Part shown: positions 1 through 5,177 of the stretch, in pieces | Layout of the letters: each line of letters begins with the position of its first letter | Numbering within the stretch: position 1 is the first letter of the stretch | Source: Bacillota bacterium | Lineage (GTDB): Bacteria; Bacillota; Clostridia; Clostridiales; Clostridiaceae | Direction of reading: 5' to 3' | Length of the DNA stretch: 5,177 nt | NCBI GenBank assembly: GCA_023427705.1 | Contig: JAEZAL010000363.1 | Location: forward strand, 1-5,177 | The notes under the pieces: model-generated | The model's database searches: none | What the model saw: the letters and a program-made list of their open reading frames with translations, nothing else | What the model was told of the DNA's origin: nothing | Program-made: the position numbers and the translations under genes

Positions 1-1821
1 ATGAATGGTACAGCTAAAGTTGATGAGAAGAAAAAGAAAAGAGTGCTTGAGGCAATAGAAGAAATCGGTTTCGTGCCTAATGAATTAGCAAGGGCATTAT
101 TAAAAAAAACATCTAAAATTATAGGAGTTATTATACCTAATATAGAAAATCCATTTTTCAGTGAATTAGCAAAGCCAATTGAAGAAGAAGCTTATCATAA
201 TGGGTATAAGATTTTATTATGTAATTCTAATGATAATACAGACAAGGAAAAAATGAATATTCAAATGTTAAATCAGATAAATGCAGATGGGATAATCATT
301 ATGACAAATAGTGAATTAATCACTAACAATGTAATAAATGAATGTAAGATTCCAATAGTTATGGTTGATAGAAAACTTCCTGGTGGAGATGAAATAGCTA
401 ATATTCAATCAGATAATTATAAAGGTGGAAGGATAGCTACAGAGCATTTGATTCAATGTGGATGTAAAAATATTGTATGTATTAGAAATCAGTTAGAATA
501 CGATAGCGGTAAGCAAAGGTACAAGGGTTATAGAGATATTTGTGAAGAGTATGGAATTAAAGAGCAATATATTGATTGTAAGTATGATTACGAAGAAGGG
601 TTAAAAGCTGCAAAAATGTTAATTAAGAAATATCCAGATGTAGATGGTATTATTGCCTGTAATGATATGGTAGCTATTTCTACATATAAGGTTTTAATAG
701 AGGCAGGTTATAGAGTTCCTGATATGGTACAAATAGTTGGATTCGATAATATTACTTTTAGTTGGCTATTTACGCCTGAGATTACTACTATACATCAGCC
801 TATAAAAGATATGGGAAAATTAGCAGTTGAAATTATTATGAAAAACATAAAAGGTGAAGCTTTTAATAAAGAAAATATTTTTGATGTTAACTTAATAAAA
901 CGTCAAACTACTAAATTGAGAGGAGCTAATAAAATGAAGTTTGCAGTAGTAGGGAGTATCAACATTGATATGACTGTTACAGCAGGAAGAATCCCATTGA
1001 AAGGGGAAACTATCAAAGGAGATACAATAAATTATATTCCTGGAGGAAAAGGCGCAAATCAAGCAGTTGCTATAGCAAAACTTGGTGAAGATGTTACTAT
1101 GTTTGGTTGTGTAGGTGGAGATAATAATGGACAAAGAATGTTAGACAATCTCAAGAATATGGGGGTAAATACTAATTATATTAAAGTTCTTAAGGATGTT
1201 CCAACTGGTATTGCTATGATTACAGTTGGTGAAGGTGATAACACCATAGTAGTTGTTCCAGGAGCAAACGGGAAAGTTGATAAAGAATATATAGATAGTA
1301 TTAAGGATGTTTTAGAAACATATGATATGGTTATTTTACAACATGAAATTCCATTGGAAACAGTTCATTATGTTATAGAGTTTTGTGCTGAAAAAAATAT
1401 TCCAGTGGTTTTAAATCCAGCACCAGCAGCACAGGTGCCAATGGATATTATAGAAAAAGTAACATATTTAACTCCTAATGAACATGAAGCAGTTATTATT
1501 TTTGGTGAAAATCAAAATACAGAAGAGTTATTAAAGAAATATCCTGAAAAATTAGTTATAACTCAAGGAGAAAAAGGAGTTTCTACTTGTTTAAAGTCAG
1601 GTGAAATTCTAACAGTTCCTGCAAGATCTACACATGTAGTAGATACAACTGGAGCTGGTGATACATTAAATGGTGCATTTTCTGTAGAAGTTTGCAATGG
1701 GTTAGGTATTCAGAATGCATTAATATTTGCCAATACAGCAGCAAGTTTATCTATTGAAAAATTTGGTGCACAGGCTGGAATGCCTACAAGAGAAGAGGTA
1801 AATAAAGAGCTTGGGAGGTAA
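1..1821 (+). CDS. rbsR-rbsK: RbsR-RbsK fusion: LacI-family ribose repressor joined to ribokinase (5' partial)
   Basis: One open frame encodes two proteins that are normally separate. Residues 1-311 are a LacI-family repressor. The ATG at base 1 is probably internal: it aligns with the residue before the conserved Asn in the 'SRVxN' stretch of LacI proteins, so about 20-25 residues, including most of the helix-turn-helix, lie left of the window. The hinge helix (PNELARAL, 26-33, with the minor-groove Leu33) is present. The sugar-binding domain follows (about 40-305), with N50-P-F-F, D123-R124, R173, N221, D249 and Q266 at positions matching ribose contacts in RbsB. Residues 312-606 are a full-length ribokinase of 295 residues: start motif GSINID (318-323), PfkB signature GGKGANQAV (348-356), NPAPA, TPNE, and DTTGAGDT (548-555) with catalytic base Asp554. 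The kinase makes ribose 5-phosphate from ribose and ATP in the cytoplasm. The linker (about KLRGANK) is very short. Ribose as effector is inferred from operon context. The stop lies 5 bases before rbsD. Confidence 0.93.
   Translation: MNGTAKVDEKKKKRVLEAIEEIGFVPNELARALLKKTSKIIGVIIPNIENPFFSELAKPIEEEAYHNGYKILLCNSNDNTDKEKMNIQMLNQINADGIIIMTNSELITNNVINECKIPIVMVDRKLPGGDEIANIQSDNYKGGRIATEHLIQCGCKNIVCIRNQLEYDSGKQRYKGYRDICEEYGIKEQYIDCKYDYEEGLKAAKMLIKKYPDVDGIIACNDMVAISTYKVLIEAGYRVPDMVQIVGFDNITFSWLFTPEITTIHQPIKDMGKLAVEIIMKNIKGEAFNKENIFDVNLIKRQTTKLRGANKMKFAVVGSINIDMTVTAGRIPLKGETIKGDTINYIPGGKGANQAVAIAKLGEDVTMFGCVGGDNNGQRMLDNLKNMGVNTNYIKVLKDVPTGIAMITVGEGDNTIVVVPGANGKVDKEYIDSIKDVLETYDMVILQHEIPLETVHYVIEFCAEKNIPVVLNPAPAAQVPMDIIEKVTYLTPNEHEAVIIFGENQNTEELLKKYPEKLVITQGEKGVSTCLKSGEILTVPARSTHVVDTTGAGDTLNGAFSVEVCNGLGIQNALIFANTAASLSIEKFGAQAGMPTREEVNKELGR
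919..936 (+). promoter_or_regulatory. Internal ribosome binding site and ATG at the start of the ribokinase domain
   Basis: AGAGGAG at 919-925 lies 8 bases before an in-frame ATG at 934-936, exactly where a free-standing ribokinase would begin (MKFAVVGSINID). Strength and spacing match the sites of the other genes in this operon. In the fusion frame the same bases encode Arg-Gly-Ala of the linker. The site could be a relic of two separate genes or could still start a separate 295-residue ribokinase alongside the fusion; the sequence cannot decide which. Confidence 0.6.
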
Positions 1822-1826
1822 TATTC

Positions 1827-2234
1827 ATGAAAAGAAATGGGATTATAAATAGTGATATTTCTCGTGTTTTATCATATATGGGACATACTGATAGAATTTG
1901 TATTGGTGATTGTGGTCTACCAATTCCTAGCGAAACAGAACGTATTGATTTAGCGCTAAAATTAGGATATCCATCTTTTATAGATGTTTTAAAAGAAGTT
2001 GCAAGTGATATGAAGATTGAAAAAATAATTCTAGCAGAAGAAATAAAAGAAAAAAATCCTAAAGTATTATCAGAAATAGAGGAGTATTTATTTAAATTAA
2101 ATATTAAGCCAGAAATAGAATATGTTTCTCATAAAGACTTTAAATTGCTTACAAAAGAATGTAAAGCAGTAATTAGAACAGGTGAGACAACTCCTTATGC
2201 CAATATTATTTTGCAGTCTGATTGTATTTTCTAA
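1827..2234 (+). CDS. rbsD: RbsD, D-ribose pyranase
   Basis: This 135-residue protein is close to the usual family length (139 in E. coli). RbsD is a cytoplasmic ring-forming enzyme that interconverts beta-pyranose and furanose forms of D-ribose, supplying the furanose form to ribokinase. The family pattern is clear: N-terminal NSDIS (8-12), GHTD with catalytic His20 (19-22), D28-C-G-L-P-I-P (28-34), the AEEIK stretch (70-74), SHKDF with His102 matching the second conserved histidine of the active site, and the C-terminal sugar-binding stretch PYANIIL with Tyr124 and Asn126. The start is fixed by GGGAGG at 1813-1818, 8 bases upstream and inside the last codons of the fusion gene. The gap to the previous stop is 5 bases, so translation is probably coupled. 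No key residue is missing. Confidence 0.96.
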   Translation: MKRNGIINSDISRVLSYMGHTDRICIGDCGLPIPSETERIDLALKLGYPSFIDVLKEVASDMKIEKIILAEEIKEKNPKVLSEIEEYLFKLNIKPEIEYVSHKDFKLLTKECKAVIRTGETTPYANIILQSDCIF

Positions 2235-2249
2235 TAGGGAGGGAAAATT

Positions 2250-3740
2250 ATGCAGATTGAAATGCGTGGAATTGATAAAGCCTTTGGTGGTAATAAAGTT
2301 CTAAGAAATGCTGGATTAACCATAAATAATGGTGAAATTCATGCACTAATTGGAGAAAATGGTGCTGGAAAATCAACTTTAATGAAGATTCTTACAGGAG
2401 TTTATACAAAAGATGCTGGTACAGTAATAGTAGATGGAAAAGAAGTATCCTATAAAAATCCTAAAGAGGCAGAAGAAGCAGGGATTGTATTTATTCATCA
2501 AGAATTAAATGTACTATTTGATTTGACTGTAGAAGAAAATATGTTTATGGGAAAAGAAATAACAAATAGGCTTGGGGTTTGTGATACCAAAGCTATGCGA
2601 AATGAAGTTAATAGAGTTTTAGATAAGCTTGGTGTACGTATTAATCCTAATACTAGAATGGATAGATTATCAATTGGACAGCAGCAGATGATTGAAATAG
2701 CAAAAGCATTAATGATAGATGCTAAGGTAATTATAATGGACGAACCTACAGCTGCTTTAACACAAAGTGAGACACAAATATTATTTCAAATTATAAAAAA
2801 CTTAAAAGAAAAGGGCGTATCTATTATTTATATATCTCATCGTATGGAAGAAATATTTGAATTAAGTGATAGAATTACAGTTCTTAGAGATGGCCAATAT
2901 ATTGCAACAAAGAGAACTATTGATACAGATATGAATGATGTAGTTAAAATGATGATAGGGAGAGAAATTGGTGAACGTTATCCAGAAAGAAATTCAAAAA
3001 TAGGAACTGTTATATTTGAAGTAAAGAATTTAAATTGTCCAGGCTTATTTAAGGATATATCATTTCAAGTTCATGCTGGTGAAGTTCTTGGTGTTTCTGG
3101 ATTAATGGGAGCTGGCAGAACTGAAATTATGAAAGCTATATTTGGGGATATGCCAAATGTAACTGGTAAAATTTTTATAGATGAAGAGGAAGTAATAAAT
3201 AAAAATCCTCGTCAAGCAATGAAAAATGGTATTGGATTTATTACAGAAGATAGAAAATTAGAAGGATTAATGATTGAAGATAGTATCATGAAAAATATTT
3301 CTATAGCGAATTTAGGGAAAATATCTAAAAAAGGAGTTATTCAAAATAAGCATGAGAAAAATTTAATTAAAGAAAATATTGATGAATTACACATTAAATG
3401 CTTTGGGCCAACACATGAATGTACTAATTTAAGTGGTGGTAATCAGCAAAAAGTTGTATTTGCTAAATGGATTGATACAGACCCTAAGGTCCTTATTTTG
3501 GACGAGCCTACTAGAGGCGTTGATATTGGGGCTAAGAAAGAAATTTATAATATAATCAATAAACTTGCAGCCACTGGAGTAGGAATTATAATGGTGTCTT
3601 CAGAACTCCCTGAAGTATTAGGAATGTCTGATCGTATAATGGTTGTAAGAGAAGGTGAAATTACTGGAATTTTGCCAAAAGAAAAAGCAAATCAAGAAAA
3701 TATTATGACTCTAGCCACAGGAGGAAAACTTAATGAATAA
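2250..3740 (+). CDS. rbsA: RbsA, ribose ABC transporter ATPase (two ATP-binding domains)
   Basis: This 496-residue protein is the cytoplasmic energy-coupling subunit of a CUT2-family sugar importer and has the family's tandem ATPase layout and normal length. Domain 1 has Walker A GENGAGKST (35-43), Q-loop Gln84, signature LSIGQQQ (140-146), Walker B IIMDEPT (161-167) and switch His197. Domain 2 (from about 255) has a variant Walker A, GLMGAGRTE (284-292), with Arg290 in place of the lysine; signature LSGGNQQK (394-401); Walker B VLILDEPTRGVD (414-425); and Ser-Ser-Glu where the switch histidine would be. This asymmetry, with an intact first site and a degenerate second one, is normal for RbsA/MglA/XylG proteins and not a defect. 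Ribose rather than another sugar is inferred from rbsD and ribokinase in the operon. The start is supported by GGGAGGG at 2237-2243, 6 bases upstream. The end overlaps rbsC by 8 bases. Confidence 0.96.
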   Translation: MQIEMRGIDKAFGGNKVLRNAGLTINNGEIHALIGENGAGKSTLMKILTGVYTKDAGTVIVDGKEVSYKNPKEAEEAGIVFIHQELNVLFDLTVEENMFMGKEITNRLGVCDTKAMRNEVNRVLDKLGVRINPNTRMDRLSIGQQQMIEIAKALMIDAKVIIMDEPTAALTQSETQILFQIIKNLKEKGVSIIYISHRMEEIFELSDRITVLRDGQYIATKRTIDTDMNDVVKMMIGREIGERYPERNSKIGTVIFEVKNLNCPGLFKDISFQVHAGEVLGVSGLMGAGRTEIMKAIFGDMPNVTGKIFIDEEEVINKNPRQAMKNGIGFITEDRKLEGLMIEDSIMKNISIANLGKISKKGVIQNKHEKNLIKENIDELHIKCFGPTHECTNLSGGNQQKVVFAKWIDTDPKVLILDEPTRGVDIGAKKEIYNIINKLAATGVGIIMVSSELPEVLGMSDRIMVVREGEITGILPKEKANQENIMTLATGGKLNE

Positions 3741-4668
3741 TAAGAAATTAATTAATTATGTACAAGATTTAGGTGCTTTAATTGCATTGATTTTATTGAT
3801 ATTTGTAATTAGTATAATAAGTCCTGAATTTAGAACAGTTGGAAACTTCTTATCATTACTAAGGCAATCTTCTATAAATGGACTTATTGCATTTGGTATG
3901 ACTTTCGTTATATTGACTGGTGGTATTGACTTGTCAGTAGGTTCTGTTTTAGCTCTATCTACAGCACTATGTGCTAAACTTATTGCAAATGGCATGCCTG
4001 TTGGGTTAGCAATGCTTCTTGCATTATTAATTGGGACATGCTTTGGGTTAATAAGTGGTGTTTTAGTAACGAAGGGTCGCCTTCAACCATTTATTGCGAC
4101 ATTAATTACTATGACAGTTTTTCGTGGAGCTACAATGATTTTTATGGATGGTAAACCTATTTCTAATTTAGGTGATAGCTTTTTATTAAAGTTTATTGGA
4201 AAAGGAAGTATATTTTCAATTCCTATTCCTGTAATTTTATTTATTGCGATTTTTATAATATTTATGTTTGTATTAGAAAAAACAGTATTTGGACGTCGTA
4301 TTTATGCTACGGGTAGTAACTGGAAATCAGCAAAATTATCTGGTGTAAATATAGATAAAACAAAACTATCAGTATATGCAATTTCTGGTTGTATGGCAGC
4401 TTTAGCAGGTTTAATATTATTATCTCGTTTAGGTTCAGCACAACCAACTTTAGGAACAGGATATGAACTTGATGCAATTGCAGCAGTAGCATTAGGTGGG
4501 ACAAGTATGAATGGTGGACGTGGGCGTATATGGGGGACATTTGTAGGTGTTTTAATTATTGCTGTTTTAAATAATGGTTTAAATATACTTGGTGTATCTT
4601 CTTACTATCAAGATGTAGTAAAAGGAATTGTAATTTTAATTGCTGTATTATCAGACCGTAAACGTTAG
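3733..4668 (+). CDS. rbsC: RbsC, ribose ABC transporter permease
   Basis: This 311-residue, very hydrophobic protein is the membrane channel subunit of the ribose importer; it probably works as a homodimer with RbsA beneath it. Hydrophobic segments are visible at about 12-30, 47-63, 68-86, 90-112, 118-138, 161-181, 213-232, 245-257, 265-283 and 294-306. The family hallmark TGGIDLSVGS is at 62-71. The cytoplasmic loop FGRRIYATGSN..AKLSGV (186-205) is the part expected to contact the ATPase. GGTSMNGGRGRIWGT at 255-269 is also typical of RbsC/XylH/MglC permeases. The length is near the usual 310-325. The ATG lies inside the end of rbsA (8-base overlap), and AGGAGG at 3719-3724 is 8 bases upstream, which favours coupled translation and matched amounts of RbsA and RbsC. 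No truncation or frameshift is seen. Confidence 0.96.
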   Translation: MNNKKLINYVQDLGALIALILLIFVISIISPEFRTVGNFLSLLRQSSINGLIAFGMTFVILTGGIDLSVGSVLALSTALCAKLIANGMPVGLAMLLALLIGTCFGLISGVLVTKGRLQPFIATLITMTVFRGATMIFMDGKPISNLGDSFLLKFIGKGSIFSIPIPVILFIAIFIIFMFVLEKTVFGRRIYATGSNWKSAKLSGVNIDKTKLSVYAISGCMAALAGLILLSRLGSAQPTLGTGYELDAIAAVALGGTSMNGGRGRIWGTFVGVLIIAVLNNGLNILGVSSYYQDVVKGIVILIAVLSDRKR

Positions 4669-4684
4669 GCAGAATTTTCAAGAG

Positions 4685-4701
4685 GTTATAAAAAATATAA
4701 C
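4685..4701 (+). repeat. Small AT-rich inverted repeat just after rbsC
   Basis: GTTATA (4685-4690) and TATAAC (4696-4701) are perfect inverted copies separated by five A residues, starting 16 bases after the rbsC stop. The stem has a single G-C pair and there is no U-run after it, so it is not a convincing terminator. It could be a weak mRNA hairpin or chance in AT-rich DNA. Confidence 0.35.
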
Positions 4702-4721
4702 ATATATTAAAATCTAAAAAT

Positions 4722-4761
4722 CAACTTACCAGAGGCTTTTATAAAAAGTTATGGAGAGTTG
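4722..4761 (+). promoter_or_regulatory. Imperfect stem-loop in the rbsC-rbsB gap
   Basis: Hand pairing gives a 40-base hairpin: CAACT (4722-4726) with AGTTG (4757-4761), CCA (4729-4731) with TGG (4752-4754), then CTTTT (4736-4740) with AAAAG (4744-4748) around an ATA loop. Mismatches and a small internal loop lie between these blocks. It ends 10 bases before the rbsB ribosome binding site. There is no run of T after it, so it does not look like an intrinsic terminator. A hairpin here could protect or process the mRNA and raise rbsB output over the transporter genes; that role is inference, and the folding energy was not computed. Confidence 0.4.
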
Positions 4762-4785
4762 TAAAAATATTAGGAGGGAAAAAAT

Positions 4786-5177
4786 ATGAAACTGAAAATT
4801 AAAAAATTACTTGGTCTTGCATTAGCAACAGCAATGATGATGTCTGTAGCAGCTTGTAGTTCGGTAAGTGTTGATGGAGAAAAAGACGGCGGTACAGAAA
4901 CAAAAGAAGGTAATGGAAGTATAGGTCTTTCAGTATCAACATTAAACAATCCTTTCTTCGTAACATTAACTGAAGGAGCAAAAGAAAAAGCAAAAGAAAA
5001 AGGCGTAGATTTAATTGTTGTAGATGCAGGAGATGATGCTGCAAAACAAACAAGCGATATCGAAGACCTTATTTCAAAAAACATAAGTGTATTAATTGTT
5101 AATCCAGTTGATTCTGATGCAGTAGCACCTGTAGTAAAAGATGCTATTGAAAAAGGTATTAAAGTAGTTTCTGTTGA
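4786..5177 (+). CDS. rbsB: RbsB, ribose-binding lipoprotein of the ABC transporter (3' partial)
   Basis: The frame starts at 4786 and is still open at the window edge, giving 130 complete residues of about 300-320 expected. It is the extracellular solute-binding subunit that hands ribose to RbsC. Residues 1-23 are a lipoprotein signal peptide: a basic start (MKLKIKK), a hydrophobic core and lipobox V21-A22-A23-C24, with Cys24 the expected lipid-modified first residue. A charged, Gly-rich spacer (about 25-44) should hold the protein off the membrane. The type 1 periplasmic-binding fold then begins (GLSVSTLNNPFF, 47-58); the Asn and Phe residues of NNPFF match known ribose contacts in E. coli RbsB. 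NPVDSDAV further on matches NPTDSDAV in that protein. The start is supported by AGGAGGG at 4772-4778, 7 bases upstream. It is separated from rbsC by 117 bases, the only sizeable gap in the operon. Confidence 0.95.
   Translation, partial: MKLKIKKLLGLALATAMMMSVAACSSVSVDGEKDGGTETKEGNGSIGLSVSTLNNPFFVTLTEGAKEKAKEKGVDLIVVDAGDDAAKQTSDIEDLISKNISVLIVNPVDSDAVAPVVKDAIEKGIKVVSV

Noticed and set aside
1..3. ATG at base 1 as the true start of the regulator
   Set aside because: It falls in the middle of the LacI DNA-binding domain, aligning with the residue before the conserved Asn of 'SRVxN'. A protein starting here would lack the helix-turn-helix, and no upstream sequence is available to show a ribosome binding site. 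The gene is better read as cut by the window edge.
892..1134. 80-codon minus-strand frame across the fusion junction
   Set aside because: It lies antisense to well-conserved RbsR/RbsK sequence, its low-complexity product has no recognisable motif, and it looks like a shadow of the real gene.
3099..3128. Arg in place of the Walker A Lys in the second RbsA ATPase domain as a possible inactivating change
   Set aside because: The same GLMGAGRTE variant is found in E. coli RbsA and relatives; asymmetry of the two sites is normal in this family.
4307..4540. 77-codon minus-strand frame inside rbsC
   Set aside because: The Leu/His/Ile-rich translation is what the complement of a hydrophobic membrane gene gives; no family motif is seen.
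4675..4708. Possible internal promoter (TTTTCA with TATAAC or TATATT)
   Set aside because: The spacings are 15 and 22 bases, both away from the usual 17, and such hexamers are expected by chance in DNA this AT-rich.
4978..5001. Two perfect tandem copies of a 12-base unit (GCAAAAGAAAAA) in rbsB
   Set aside because: It encodes Ala-Lys-Glu-Lys twice on the first surface helix of the binding domain. This is ordinary for such helices and two copies do not suggest a variable repeat.
4770..5084. Minus-strand frames of 104 and 84 codons opposite rbsB
   Set aside because: They are antisense to a clear signal peptide and ribose-binding domain, are of low complexity, and show no motif.

Overview
The window is a ribose uptake and utilisation (rbs) operon, with every gene on the + strand. 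By eye the DNA is strongly AT-rich, and each cistron has a strong AGGAGG-type ribosome binding site 6 to 8 bases before its start. The solute-binding protein has a lipobox, as expected in a Gram-positive cell. The gene order (regulator, kinase, rbsD, rbsA, rbsC, rbsB) is the one known from Bacillus subtilis. Together these point to a low-GC Firmicute, most likely a clostridium or relative; the exact taxon cannot be read from the sequence.

Layout: positions 1-1821 hold one continuous reading frame that joins a LacI-family repressor (RbsR type, N-terminus cut off by the window edge) to a complete ribokinase (RbsK). Next come rbsD, D-ribose pyranase (1827-2234); rbsA, the double ATPase of the ABC transporter (2250-3740); and rbsC, the permease (3733-4668, overlapping rbsA by 8 bases). 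A 117-base AT-rich gap (4669-4785) contains two inverted repeats. The window ends inside rbsB, the ribose-binding lipoprotein (4786 to the right edge). The promoter and operator should lie left of the window and the operon terminator right of it; neither is visible.

How they work together: RbsB captures ribose outside the membrane, RbsC carries it across, and RbsA powers the step with ATP. RbsD speeds conversion from the pyranose form towards the furanose form that ribokinase uses, and the ribokinase domain makes ribose 5-phosphate for the pentose phosphate pathway. The LacI-family domain presumably represses the operon until ribose appears.

The pathway is well known. The unusual point is the physical fusion of repressor and kinase in one polypeptide, with a good internal ribosome binding site and ATG kept at the junction. 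I found no sign of a CRISPR array, mobile element, RNA gene or undescribed defence system.
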